This document shows positions 36,107-48,160 of a stretch of 64,000 bases of DNA, piece by piece. A model generated the notes under the pieces. That model did no database searches. It was not told where the DNA came from and saw only the letters and a list, made by a program, of their open reading frames with translations. The stretch's first letter is position 1, and each line of letters starts with the position of its first letter. The stretch is taken from NCBI GenBank assembly GCA_963734435.1, contig CAVTHA010000015.1, forward strand, positions 434,001-498,000, read 5' to 3'. A program made the position numbers and the translations under genes. This DNA is from Bog-756 sp963734435 (GTDB taxonomy: Bacteria > Actinomycetota > Acidimicrobiia > Acidimicrobiales > RAAP-2).

Positions 36107-36128
36107 GTCCCGTGAGGCCCGAACGGAC
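36107..36128 (+). promoter_or_regulatory. PyrR-binding RNA loop in the pyr leader
   Basis: GTCC-C-GTGAGGC followed by CCGAACGGAC matches the PyrR-binding loop pattern (UCC-N-GNGAGGC, then GNAAGGA-like). The stem pairs GTCC (36107-36110) with GGAC (36125-36128), and CCTG (36091-36094) can extend it with CAGG (36128-36131). The pyrR Shine-Dalgarno AGGAGGA (36129-36135) begins inside the outer pairing. PyrR plus UMP would hide it, giving translational repression as reported for Mycobacterium smegmatis. No terminator hairpin is seen. Confidence 0.7.
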
Positions 36129-36138
36129 AGGAGGACCA

Positions 36139-36708
36139 GTGGCCGAACGCGAACGCAGCCATGCCCGCCCGCGGGGTGCTGTGTTCGTTCCCCGGGCCCA
36201 GGTGATGTCGGCCTCGGACGTGCACCGGGCGATCACGCGGATGGCTCACGAGATCGCCGAGCGCAACCACGGTCTCCAGCACGTCGTGCTGATCGGACTG
36301 CAGACCGGCGGTGTGTCCATCGCCGAGCGCCTGGCCGAGACGCTGGCCGAGGTCGAAGGGACCTCCGTCCCGGTCGGGACCCTCGACGTCGCCTTCTACC
36401 GCGACGACATCGGCCTGCGGCCGGTGCTGCCCGAGGCTGTGACCGACATCCGGATGGACCTCAACGGGGCCACCGTGGTGCTGGTCGACGACGTGCTGTT
36501 CACCGGGCGGACCGTCCGGGCCGCCCTCAACGCGTTGGGCGACTACGGGCGGGCCCAGGTCATCGAGTTGGCGGTGATGGTCGACCGGGGGCACCGCGAG
36601 CTCCCCATCCGGCCGGACTTCGTGGGCAAGAACCTGCCCACCCGGCGCGACGAGATGGTCGATGTGTCCGACGAGGGAGTCTCCCTGGGGGACCTGGTCA
36701 GCCGGTGA
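36139..36708 (+). CDS. pyrR: Pyrimidine operon RNA-binding regulator PyrR
   Basis: PyrR (189 residues) binds pyr leader RNA when UMP is high and may also act as a weak uracil phosphoribosyltransferase. The PRPP motif VVLVDDVLFTGRTVRAAL is intact, as are DVAFYRDDIG and the RNA-facing VDRGHRELPIRPDFVGKNLP. The GTG at 36139 has an AGGAGGA four bases ahead, just downstream of the PyrR loop. About ten extra residues precede the usual N-terminus. It overlaps pyrB by four bases. Confidence 0.95.
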   Translation: MAERERSHARPRGAVFVPRAQVMSASDVHRAITRMAHEIAERNHGLQHVVLIGLQTGGVSIAERLAETLAEVEGTSVPVGTLDVAFYRDDIGLRPVLPEAVTDIRMDLNGATVVLVDDVLFTGRTVRAALNALGDYGRAQVIELAVMVDRGHRELPIRPDFVGKNLPTRRDEMVDVSDEGVSLGDLVSR

Positions 36709-37673
36709 CCTTCCCCACCCACCTCCTCGGCATGGACGATCTGGCGGCCGACCAGATCGTCTCGGTCCTCCAGGTGGCCGATTCCTTCGCCGAGGTGGGC
36801 CGGCGGACCAATCCGAAGGTGCCCACCCTGCGCGGCCGGACCGTCGCCACCCTGTTCTTCGAGGACTCGACCCGGACCCGGATGTCGTTCGAGACCGCGG
36901 CCAAGCGCATGTCGGCCGACGTCCTCTCGTTCGCGGCCGGCTCGTCGTCGGTGAAGAAGGGCGAGTCGCTGCGTGACACGGTCGAGACCATCGAGGCGAT
37001 CGGGATCGATTCCGTGATCATCAGGCACGCATCCTCCGGGGTGCCGGCGCGGGTGGCCGGATGGGTCGAGCACTGCTCGGTGATCAATGCCGGTGACGGC
37101 TGGCACGAGCACCCGACCCAGGCCCTTCTCGACCTCTACACCGTCCGCCAGGCTCTGGGTGGCGGAGACGAGGGCGTGGCCCGCTTCGAGGGTCTGCGGG
37201 TGGCCATGGTGGGTGACATCCGTCACAGTCGGGTGGCCCGATCGCAGATCACCGCCTACGCGGCCCTGGGCGCCGAGGTCACCCTGGTGGCGCCGGCCAC
37301 CCTGCTACCGCCCTCCATCGAGGGCTGGCCGGTGGTGGCGATCAGCCACCAGCTGGACGAGGTGCTGCCCAAGGCCGACGTGGTCTCCCTGCTCCGGGTG
37401 CAGTCGGAGCGGGGGAGCGGCGAGTTCGTCCCCTCGCTGCGCGAGTACACGAGCGGCTACGGCCTCACCGCCCGCCGGGCTGCCGGCCTGCAGCCGGGGG
37501 CGCTCATCCTGCACCCGGGCCCGATCGTCCGGGGGGTGGAGATCGCCTCGGACGTGGCCGAGCTCCCGGCCTCCCTCATCACCGACCAGGTGAGCAACGG
37601 TGTGGCCGTCCGAATGGCGGTGCTGTTCCTCATGCTCGGCCAGGGCTCGCTCGAGGGGACGGGTGGTGGCTGA
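36705..37673 (+). CDS. pyrB: Aspartate carbamoyltransferase catalytic chain
   Basis: PyrB condenses carbamoyl phosphate with aspartate. At 322 residues it shows the carbamoyl-phosphate motif FFEDSTRTRMSFETAAKR, the SSSVKKGES loop, INAGDGWHEHPTQALLDLYT, and the aspartate-binding LHPGPIVRGVEI. There is no pyrI regulatory chain, as expected for this type. It starts at GTG 36705 over the pyrR stop and ends eight bases inside pyrC, so the genes are coupled. Confidence 0.96.
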   Translation: MTFPTHLLGMDDLAADQIVSVLQVADSFAEVGRRTNPKVPTLRGRTVATLFFEDSTRTRMSFETAAKRMSADVLSFAAGSSSVKKGESLRDTVETIEAIGIDSVIIRHASSGVPARVAGWVEHCSVINAGDGWHEHPTQALLDLYTVRQALGGGDEGVARFEGLRVAMVGDIRHSRVARSQITAYAALGAEVTLVAPATLLPPSIEGWPVVAISHQLDEVLPKADVVSLLRVQSERGSGEFVPSLREYTSGYGLTARRAAGLQPGALILHPGPIVRGVEIASDVAELPASLITDQVSNGVAVRMAVLFLMLGQGSLEGTGGG

Positions 37674-38991
37674 CCGGGATCGGATCGAGCGGGCGCGGCC
37701 GGTGGTGGTGATCAGGGGCGGGACGGTCATCGACCGGAACGGCGAACGGCGCGCCGACCTGCTGGTGGCCGACGGGCACATCGCCGCCGTGGAGTCCGCC
37801 CTGGAGCACCCGTTGGGGGCATCGGTCCTCGACGCCGACGGCTGCCTGGTCTGCCCGGGCCTGGTGGACCTGCACACCCATCTGCGAGAGCCGGGTCGGG
37901 AGGAGTCCGAGACCATCGAGACGGCCACCCGCGCCGCCGCCCTCGGGGGGTACACGGCCGTCGTGGCCATGCCCAACACCGAGCCACCGCTCGACTCGGC
38001 CGAAGCGGTGCGCAACGTGTACGAACTGGCCGCCACGGCCAGCGTCGAGGTGGCCGTGGCCGGGGCGATCACCGTGGGACGGGCCGGTGAGCGGCTGGCG
38101 CCGATGGCCGAGCTGGCCGCGCTCGGGGTACGGCTGTTCACCGACGACGGCTGCGGCGTGCAGTCGGCCGGCCTGATGCGGCGGGCCCTCGACTACGCCG
38201 GGGGCCTCGGGGTGACGCTGGCCCAGCACTGCGAGGACCGGACGCTGGCCGCCGGGGGTGCCATGCACGAGGGCGCCTGGTCCAGCCGGTTGGGCATCCC
38301 GGGCATCCCGGGCGCGGCCGAGGACGTCATGGTGGGGCGCGACATCGCCCTGGCCCGGGCCACCGGAGCCCGTCTCCACTTCCTCCACCTCTCGACTTCG
38401 GTCTCCATCGACCTGGTCCGCCAGGCCAAGGCGGAAGGACTGCCGGTGACGGCCGAGGCCGCGCCGCACCACTTCACCCTCACCGACCGGTGGGCGTCCG
38501 GCTACGACCCCACGTTCAAGGTCAACCCCCCGCTGCGGCCGCAATCCGACGTCGACGCGGTGAAGGCGGGGTCTGGCGGACGGGACGGTCGACGCCATCG
38601 CCACCGACCACGCCCCGCACGCCCCCGAGCTCAAGGACCTGCCCTTCGACCAGGCTCCGCCCGGCATGCTGGGCCTGCAGACGGCGCTGCCGCTGGCTCT
38701 CTCGGAGCTCGACCTGCCGGTGGGCCGGGTGCTGGCCCTGATGAGCTGGCAGCCGGCATCGATCGCCGGGCTGGACCCCTCGAGCGGGGGAGCCCACGGC
38801 GGGCCCATCGAGCCCGGGGCGGCGGCCAACCTGTGCGTGATCGACCCCGGGCCACCTGGACGGTGGAGCCGGGCGCCCTGGCCAGCCGCAGCCACAACAC
38901 CCCGTACGGCGGGCGCCGGATGTGTGGTCGGGCCCGCCACACGCTGTTCCGGGGGGAGCCGGTGGTGGTCGAGGCGGAGGCCCAGCGGTGA
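37666..38991 (+). CDS. pyrC: Dihydroorotase, two frameshifts
   Basis: A 441-residue type I dihydroorotase. Metal-binding motifs are LVDLHTHLREPG near residue 65, QHCED, LHFLHLST and, after the first shift, DAIATDHAPHAPE with the catalytic Asp. The frame leaves near 38573 (an extra G in GGGG) and returns near 38850 (a missing G in CCCGGG), so start and end share a frame. Both breaks lie in G runs, which favours sequencing error. The GTG at 37666 overlaps pyrB. The stop overlaps carA by four bases. Confidence 0.93.
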   Translation: MADRDRIERARPVVVIRGGTVIDRNGERRADLLVADGHIAAVESALEHPLGASVLDADGCLVCPGLVDLHTHLREPGREESETIETATRAAALGGYTAVVAMPNTEPPLDSAEAVRNVYELAATASVEVAVAGAITVGRAGERLAPMAELAALGVRLFTDDGCGVQSAGLMRRALDYAGGLGVTLAQHCEDRTLAAGGAMHEGAWSSRLGIPGIPGAAEDVMVGRDIALARATGARLHFLHLSTSVSIDLVRQAKAEGLPVTAEAAPHHFTLTDRWASGYDPTFKVNPPLRPQSDVDAVKAGSGGRDGRRHRHRPRPARPRAQGPALRPGSARHAGPADGAAAGSLGARPAGGPGAGPDELAAGIDRRAGPLERGSPRRAHRARGGGQPVRDRPRATWTVEPGALASRSHNTPYGGRRMCGRARHTLFRGEPVVVEAEAQR

Positions 38992-40126
38992 GCGGGCGCA
39001 CTGGCACCGCGGCGCGGCCCGAGGCCCTGCTCGTGCTGGCCGACGGCACCCGGTTCGAGGGCGAGGCCATCGGCGGGTTCCCCGACGGCGGTGTGGCCAC
39101 CGGGGAGGCCGTGTTCAACACGGTGCTGGCGGGCTACCAAGAGGTCATCACCGACCCGTCCTACGCCGGGCAGGTCATCGCCTTCACCTACCCCCACATC
39201 GGCAACTACGGCGTGAACGCCGAAGACGACGAGGCGCGCCGACCCTGGTGCCGGGGGGTCATCGTGCGCGACCTGGTCGATCGGCCGAGCAGCTGGCGGG
39301 CCGAGGGGACCCTCGACCAACTCCTGGTCCGGTGGTCGATCCCGGGGATCTCCGGGGTCGACACCCGCCGTCTCACCCGCCACCTCCGCCACCGGGGCGC
39401 CATGCCGTGCGCCTTCGGCCCGGCTCCGGAGGCCGAGCTGGCCCAGGCGGCCGCCGGGGCCCCCGTCACCGACGGACGCGATCTGGTCTCGACGGTGACC
39501 ACCCCGGTGGCCTACACCGCGGCCGCGGCCCCCACCGGGTGGTGGCCTACGACTTCGGCGTGAAGGAGGCCATGCTGCGCCAGCTCGGCCGGCTGGCCAC
39601 CGTCGACCGTGGTCCCGGCCTCCACCCCGGCCGAGACGGTGCTCGGGATGGATCCCGACGGGGTGTTCCTGTCCAACGGGCCCGGGGACCCGTCCGCCCT
39701 GCCGGCGGTCATCGCCGAGATCAAGGCGCTGATCGAGTCGGCACGCGTGCCGGTCTTCGGGATCTGCCTCGGTCATCAGCTCCTGGCCAGCGCGCTCGGA
39801 GCCACCACCTACAAGCTCCCCTTCGGTCACCACGGCGGGAACCATCCGGTCCGGCGCCTGGCCACCGGCCAGGTCGAGATCACCTCGCAGAACCACAACT
39901 ACGCGGTGGCCGAGGGCTCCCTGCAGGGCTCGGAGATCACCCACGTCAACCTCAACGACGGCGTGATCGAAGGGATCCGGAGCCCCGATGCCCCGGTGTT
40001 CGGGGTCCAGTACCACCCCGAGGCCGGACCCGGCCCCCATGACGCCCGCTACCTGTTCGGCGAGTTCGCCGGCCTGATGTACGCCACCGGTCGGGGGTCG
40101 GGACCGGGGCGGGGGAGGGTGGGCTG

Positions 40127-40127
<1 letters not shown>
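38988..40127 (+). CDS. carA: Carbamoyl phosphate synthase small subunit, two frameshifts
   Basis: CarA is the glutamine amidotransferase subunit that supplies ammonia to CarB. At about 379 residues it has the N-terminal CarA domain (FNTVLAGYQEVITDPSYAGQ; GISGVDTRRLTRHLR). The class I amidotransferase domain shows FGICLGHQLLASALGA with the catalytic Cys and QYHPEAGPGPHD with the His. The frame changes near 39535 and 39606, with VVAYDFGVKEAMLRQLG in between in another frame. GTG 38988 overlaps pyrC, and the TGA shares a base with the carB ATG. Confidence 0.93.
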
Positions 40128-43441
<3,314 letters not shown>

Positions 43442-43445
43442 GCCG

Positions 43446-44498
43446 ATGGGCGGCATCCAGATGAGCCACGAGCAGGTGAGCAGGGACCAGGTGAGCCCGA
43501 TGCCGACGAGCGGTTCGGCCCGCCGGTCGGGCGCTGAACGGGTCCGGCGGGCCTGGCGGGCGGTGACGGCCGGCGACGTGGACCTCACCGCCACCGTGGG
43601 CTCCCTCCAGCTGCCCAACCCGGTGATGACGGCCTCAGGCACCTCGGGACACGCCGACGAGCTGGCGGCGTACTTCCCGCTCTCCGAGCTCGGGGCGGTC
43701 GTGGTCAAGTCGCTGTCGCCCGAGCCCTGGCCGGGCAATCCCGCGCCGCGGGTGCATGCCACGTCCGCCGGCATGCTCAACAGCGTGGGGTTGCAGGGGC
43801 CGGGTGTGAAGGCATGGCTCGACGAGGACCTCCCGCGGCTGACCGCCGTCGGGGCCAGGGTGGTGGCCAGCATCTGGGGGCAGCGGGTCGACGACTTCGC
43901 CCGGGCCGCCGCCATGGTGGCCGGGGCGCCCGGGGTGGTGGCCATCGAGGTCAACGTGAGCTGTCCGAACATCGAGGACCGGCGACGTATGTTCGCCCAC
44001 TCGCCGGCGGCCACCGGCGAGGTGATGGCGGCGGTCGGGGAGCACTGCCCGGGGCTGCCGCGCTGGGCCAAGCTGAGCCCCACCGTGCCTGATATCGCCG
44101 AGGTGGCCGGCGCCGCCCTGGCCGCCGGGGCCGACGGGGTTACGCTGGTCAACACGGTGTTGGCCATGGCCATCGACCTCGACCGGCGCCGACCCGTCCT
44201 CGGGTCGGGCTCGAACGGCGGCGGGCTGTCCGGCCCGGCCGTCCATCCCGTGGCCGTCCGCGCCGTATTCGACGTCCGAGAAGCCCATCCTGGAGCCGGG
44301 ATCATCGGTGTGGGCGGGGTGACCGCGGCCGAGGACGCCGTGGAGCTGATGCTGGCCGGGGCCAACGCCGTCCAGGTCGGCACGGCCACGTTCCGCGACC
44401 CGTGGGCTCCGCTGAAGGTGCTCCGGGGCATCGAGCGCTGGTGTTCACGCCGCGGGGTGCGTCGAGTTTGCGAGCTGGTCGGGGCGGCCCATGGGTGA
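43446..44498 (+). CDS. pyrD: Dihydroorotate dehydrogenase, class 1B-like
   Basis: A 350-residue FMN enzyme oxidising dihydroorotate to orotate. Class 1 features are clear: PVMTASGTSGHADELAAYFP, GNPAPRVHATSAGMLNSVGLQ, catalytic Cys in VNVSCPNIED, and IIGVGGVTAAEDAVELMLAGA. The GNPxPRV and MLNSVGLQ segments match class 1B, which normally works with the PyrK electron-transfer subunit. No pyrK lies between carB and pyrD or nearby. Actinobacteria such as mycobacteria use class 2 PyrD, so this form is notable. The N-terminal 35 residues are extra; ATG 43461 is an alternative start. It overlaps pyrF by eight bases. Confidence 0.92.
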   Translation: MGGIQMSHEQVSRDQVSPMPTSGSARRSGAERVRRAWRAVTAGDVDLTATVGSLQLPNPVMTASGTSGHADELAAYFPLSELGAVVVKSLSPEPWPGNPAPRVHATSAGMLNSVGLQGPGVKAWLDEDLPRLTAVGARVVASIWGQRVDDFARAAAMVAGAPGVVAIEVNVSCPNIEDRRRMFAHSPAATGEVMAAVGEHCPGLPRWAKLSPTVPDIAEVAGAALAAGADGVTLVNTVLAMAIDLDRRRPVLGSGSNGGGLSGPAVHPVAVRAVFDVREAHPGAGIIGVGGVTAAEDAVELMLAGANAVQVGTATFRDPWAPLKVLRGIERWCSRRGVRRVCELVGAAHG

Positions 44499-45348
44499 CG
44501 CCCCGAGCGCCGGGTTCGCCGACCGGGTGATGGAGGCGGTCGGGGAGCGAGGGCCGCTCTGTGCCGGCATCGATCCGTCGCAGTCGCTGCTGGCCCACTG
44601 GGGGCTGTCCGACGACGGCGCCGGGCTGCACCAATTCAGCATGCGGTGCCTCGAAGCGTTCGACGGGGTGGTCTCGGTGATCAAGCCCCAGGTGGCGTTC
44701 TTCGAACGACACGGCTCGGCCGGCCTGGCCGCCTTCGAATCGCTGGTCGCCGAGGCGCGATCGGCCGGATTCGTGGTCATCGCCGACGCCAAGCGGAGCG
44801 ACATCGGCACCACCATGGAGGCCTACGCCGCCGCCTGGCTGGGCCCCGACAGCGCCCTGGCGGTCGATGCGGTCACCGCCGTCGCCTACCTCGGGATCGG
44901 CGCCCTCCGGCCCCTGTTCGACCTGGCCGCCATCCACCGGCGCGGGGTCCTGGTGGTGGTCCGCAGCTCCAATCCCGAGGGCCGCTCGCTCCAGCGGGCC
45001 CTGACCGACGAGGGCCGCGGCCCGTCCGTCGAAGACATGCTGCTGGAGGAGATCGCCGCCCGCAACCGCGGCGGCGAAGTGCCGGCGGGCACGGTGGGCG
45101 CGGTGATCGGCGCCACCCTCCGGCCGTCGGCGTTCCCCCTCCCCGATCTCGGGGGGATCATCCTGGCCCCGGGCGTGGGCGCCCAGGGGGCCGGTGCCGC
45201 CGAGGTGGCCAGCCTGTTCGCCGGCTGCCCCCCCAACTCGGTGCTGGCCAGCGTGTCACGCTCGATCCTCGCCGCCGGCCCGAACCCGGCCGACCTGGCG
45301 TCGGCGGCCGCCCGGACCCAGGAGGCCATGGCCAAGGCGTTGCGCTGA
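44491..45348 (+). CDS. pyrF: Orotidine 5'-phosphate decarboxylase, type 2
   Basis: PyrF makes UMP, the last step of the pathway. The 285-residue length and the motif IADAKRSDIGTTMEAYA (99-115) place it in the type 2 group shared with mycobacteria and myxobacteria. CAGIDPS near the start and ILAPGVGAQGAGAAEVASLF near the end bind the phosphate. The ATG lies inside the pyrD end. The operon stops here; pyrE is not in the window. Convergent pxpBC ends 155 bases downstream. Confidence 0.95.
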   Translation: MGDAPSAGFADRVMEAVGERGPLCAGIDPSQSLLAHWGLSDDGAGLHQFSMRCLEAFDGVVSVIKPQVAFFERHGSAGLAAFESLVAEARSAGFVVIADAKRSDIGTTMEAYAAAWLGPDSALAVDAVTAVAYLGIGALRPLFDLAAIHRRGVLVVVRSSNPEGRSLQRALTDEGRGPSVEDMLLEEIAARNRGGEVPAGTVGAVIGATLRPSAFPLPDLGGIILAPGVGAQGAGAAEVASLFAGCPPNSVLASVSRSILAAGPNPADLASAAARTQEAMAKALR

Positions 45349-45387
45349 GCACCGCCGTCGGGCCGGCACTCACCGGGGCCCGACTGT

Positions 45388-45427
45388 GCTCTGCGGCCGG
45401 GCTGTACGGCCGGGCTCTGCGGCCGGG
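45388..45427 (+). repeat. 14-base direct repeat pair after pyrF
   Basis: GCTCTGCGGCCGGG occurs at 45388-45401 and 45414-45427, with a partial third copy of its core between them. It lies in the 154-base gap between convergent pyrF and pxpBC. No rho-independent terminator with a T run is seen there. Confidence 0.55.
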
Positions 45428-45459
45428 GCAGCTGCGCCGATTGTGCTGTTTGATCGAGG

Positions 45460-45489
45460 GCGTCGCCAGATCTACTGCGTCGCCAGATC
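45460..45489 (+). repeat. 13-base direct repeat pair before pxpBC
   Basis: GCGTCGCCAGATC occurs at 45460-45472 and 45477-45489, a 17-base period. It lies at the left edge of the inserted pxp block. Confidence 0.55.
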
Positions 45490-45502
45490 GACGGCGTCGG
45501 CG

Positions 45503-47224
45503 TTAGGTGGCGGTGGCCGTGGGAAACCAACCCGAGACGCTCCCGGCCAGGGCCCGTGCCCGCCGGTCGGAGACCCGGCGGGCCTCGGCCCAGCTGACCG
45601 GCGAGAAGACGAGGTGGTCACCGGGACCCAGTTGCCCGAGGCGCGACAGATCGGCCGAGATCACGCAGGCGATCACCGGATAGCCACCGAGCGTGGCATG
45701 GTCGACCAGGAGGACGATCGGGTTGCCGTCCGGTGGGACCTGGACGGCCCCGGTCACCATGGCGGTCGAGGTGACCGGCGGGCCGGCGGTGAGCGGTGGG
45801 CCTCCGACGAGGCGGAGGCCGATGCGGTTGGAGTCCGCCGCCACCGACCACTCGGTGGCCCAGAGGGCATCGCTGACCGACGACGGGAAACGGTGGGGCC
45901 CGAGCACCACGCGGACAGGACCGGATGGATCCGCGGCACCGGGTGGACGTGAGAGGACGCCGTGCGGCCGGGCCGGGACGCCCAGATCGAGTCGGTCTCC
46001 GGCCGCCAACGGACCCGGCCCGAGTCCGCTCAGCTGGTCCGAGGAGCGCGAGCCCACCACCAGCGGCGACTCGATGCCCCCGCCCACGGCCAGGTAGGCG
46101 CGGAGCCCGACACGGACGCGACCGATGCTGAGCATCTGGCCCGACCGGACCGGCACCACGAGGTCGGTGCCGACCGGGTGGCCGTCGAGCTGCACGTCGA
46201 CGGCATCGGGGGCGGACCCCACCACGGCCAGATGGCCCTCCTGGCCGAAGCGGAGGACCGGCCCCCGGGCGGTGATCTCGATGCAGGCGGCGTCGGCCGG
46301 GTTCCCGACCAGCCGGTTGGCCAGCTGCATCGAGTCGGCATCGGCTGCACCGGCGCCGGGCACGCCCAGAGTGGCCAGCCCGCGTCGACCGGTGTCCTCG
46401 ACCAGGCTCAGGAATCCCGGCTCCACGACCTCGAGGGTCCGGTCGCCGCCGGCGACGAGGGGCGGGCGCGCGTTCCCGAACCCGGACGCGACCGTGCCGC
46501 CCCCGGACGCGGCCGTGCCACCCGCGGTTGTGGGCCCGGCGACCGAGAACCGGACGCCGTCCCCCGGCTGCAGCAGGGCGAACGGAGGATGGTCGGGATC
46601 GAACAGGCGCATGGAGGTGTGCCCGATGACCATCCAGCCGCCGGGCGAGGACTGCGGGTAGATCGAAGCAAAACCGCCGGCGATGGCCACCGACCCGGCC
46701 GGCACCGAGGGCCGCGGTGAGGCCCGGCGCCGGATGGCGGCCAACTCGGGGGGGAGCCCGACCAGATACGGGAAGCCCGGGGCGAACCCGATGAGGGCCA
46801 CCTCGAGTTCGGTACCGGTCAGTAGCTCGACCACCGTGGACGGGGTGCCACCGATGGCGTCGGCCACCGCCCCCAGGTCGGGACCGTCGAACTCGACCGG
46901 GATGCCCACCACACCTCCGGCCCGGCCCGGATTCGGCCTCGCACCCATCCCGGCGCTCGCCGGAGTCGGGCGGGACCAGGAAGCCAGGTCGGTGAGCCAG
47001 GTGGTGAACGCGGTGTCCCGAGCGGCGTCCCGACCGACGCCGACGACGACGCTGTCCAGCCCGGTCAGTGCCTGGCCCGTGCCGGCCGGGGATGTCCCGT
47101 CGTGCCGGGCCTGCTCGACCGCCTGGGTCAGGGCACGCGCCGCGGACACGTCGGCGACGGACACCAGGAAGGCCCGGTCCCCGAACACCGCCACCGGCGA
47201 GGTCTCGGGGAGGACAGGCGTCAC
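45503..47224 (-). CDS. Fused 5-oxoprolinase subunits PxpB-PxpC
   Basis: A 573-residue fusion. Residues 1 to about 230 match PxpB (KipI; LIGFAPGFPYLVGLPPEL; SSPGGWMVIGHT). Residues about 245 to the end match PxpC (KipA; LEVVEPGFLSLVEDTGRRGL; NRLVGNPADAACIEITARGP). With PxpA they form the ATP-dependent 5-oxoprolinase that opens pyroglutamate to glutamate. The two halves are usually separate genes; here a Gly/Thr-rich linker joins them. GTG 47224 overlaps the pxpA stop (GTGA). Older labels such as allophanate hydrolase subunits 1 and 2 or urea amidolyase-related refer to the same domains. Confidence 0.88.
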   Translation of the reverse strand: MTPVLPETSPVAVFGDRAFLVSVADVSAARALTQAVEQARHDGTSPAGTGQALTGLDSVVVGVGRDAARDTAFTTWLTDLASWSRPTPASAGMGARPNPGRAGGVVGIPVEFDGPDLGAVADAIGGTPSTVVELLTGTELEVALIGFAPGFPYLVGLPPELAAIRRRASPRPSVPAGSVAIAGGFASIYPQSSPGGWMVIGHTSMRLFDPDHPPFALLQPGDGVRFSVAGPTTAGGTAASGGGTVASGFGNARPPLVAGGDRTLEVVEPGFLSLVEDTGRRGLATLGVPGAGAADADSMQLANRLVGNPADAACIEITARGPVLRFGQEGHLAVVGSAPDAVDVQLDGHPVGTDLVVPVRSGQMLSIGRVRVGLRAYLAVGGGIESPLVVGSRSSDQLSGLGPGPLAAGDRLDLGVPARPHGVLSRPPGAADPSGPVRVVLGPHRFPSSVSDALWATEWSVAADSNRIGLRLVGGPPLTAGPPVTSTAMVTGAVQVPPDGNPIVLLVDHATLGGYPVIACVISADLSRLGQLGPGDHLVFSPVSWAEARRVSDRRARALAGSVSGWFPTATAT

Positions 47225-47982
47225 GACGGGCCGGCGGCGAAGGGCCGCACGCTCACGCCCCCGGCCTCGAGCGCGGCGCGGACCGCCCGGGCATTGCCGG
47301 CGGCACCGGGCGCGTCTCCGTGCACACACAACGTCGCCACTTCGACGGTGATCCACGACCCGTCGGCCGATTCGAGCCCACCCCTCCCGGCCAGGGAGAG
47401 GGCCCGCCGCCCGACCTCCTCGGGGGCGTCCACGAGCGCGCCGGGCTCACCGCGCGGAACGAGGCGCCCGTCGGGTCGGTAGCCGCGATCGGGGAACCCC
47501 TCGGGCACCAGCGCCAGTCCAGCGTCGGCCGCGGCGCGGACCATCGCCGAGGCCGGTTGGGCCAGGACCGCCGGGAGGCCCGAACCGACCGCTCCCTCGA
47601 CCACCGCAGCAGCCATGACGGGATCCGAGCCCATCTGGTTGTACAACGCGCCATGCGGTTTGAGGTAGGAGAGCATCGCCCCCTCCGACGCGATCGCATC
47701 CGAGAGGATCGATACCTGCTCGACGATGTCGGCCACCACCACTGTGGGATCGGCGTCGACCGGCCGTCGCCCGAACCCCTGGCGATCGTGGAAGGAGACG
47801 TGTGCCCCGATGGTCACGCCCAGGTCCACGCAGATGGCCGCGGTCGCCCGCATCACCGCCCGGTTGCCGGCATGGAACCCGCACGCCAGGCTGGCGCTGG
47901 TCACCTCGTCCAGCACGGCCCGATCGGTGGCGGTCACCGTTTCTCCTTCGGCCAGATCCGCGTTGAGATCGACCGTCCTCAC
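47221..47982 (-). CDS. pxpA: 5-Oxoprolinase subunit PxpA (LamB/YcsF family)
   Basis: A 253-residue LamB/YcsF protein that binds and opens 5-oxoproline together with PxpBC. Signatures are VDLNADLAEGE at the N-terminus, SASLACGFHAGNRAVM, GAHVSFHDRQGFGRRP and YLKPHGALYNQM. GTG 47982 is chosen because VRTVDLNADLAEG is the usual beginning; GTG 48000 is in frame too. The pair lies on the minus strand, inside the region where mycobacteria run straight from pyrF to mihF, so it looks inserted. The 178 bases up to mihF contain the divergent promoters. Confidence 0.9.
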   Translation of the reverse strand: MRTVDLNADLAEGETVTATDRAVLDEVTSASLACGFHAGNRAVMRATAAICVDLGVTIGAHVSFHDRQGFGRRPVDADPTVVVADIVEQVSILSDAIASEGAMLSYLKPHGALYNQMGSDPVMAAAVVEGAVGSGLPAVLAQPASAMVRAAADAGLALVPEGFPDRGYRPDGRLVPRGEPGALVDAPEEVGRRALSLAGRGGLESADGSWITVEVATLCVHGDAPGAAGNARAVRAALEAGGVSVRPFAAGPS

Positions 47983-48147
47983 CGATCCAGTATTGAACAC
48001 CTCCTCGCCGACGGCGCGAGAGCCGTCGGCGCTGGGCTGATTTCGCCACCGCCACGCGCCCATCCGGCCCAGTTGCCCCAGCGCCACCCGCCCGGCCACT
48101 GTCCAGGTCGCCACCCGCAAACGTGTGACCTGGGCCCGCGGAGGCGC

Positions 48148-48153
48148 TATCGT
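48148..48153 (+). promoter_or_regulatory. Leaderless promoter for mihF
   Basis: TATCGT ends seven bases before the ATG at 48161. A possible -35 (TGTGAC, 48124-48129) is 18 bases upstream. Confidence 0.6.
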
Positions 48154-48160
48154 CTCGACC

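Noticed and set aside
45503..47224. Urea amidolyase/allophanate hydrolase
   Set aside because: No biotin carboxylase or amidase domain is present. The domain pair next to a LamB/YcsF protein fits 5-oxoprolinase PxpB-PxpC.
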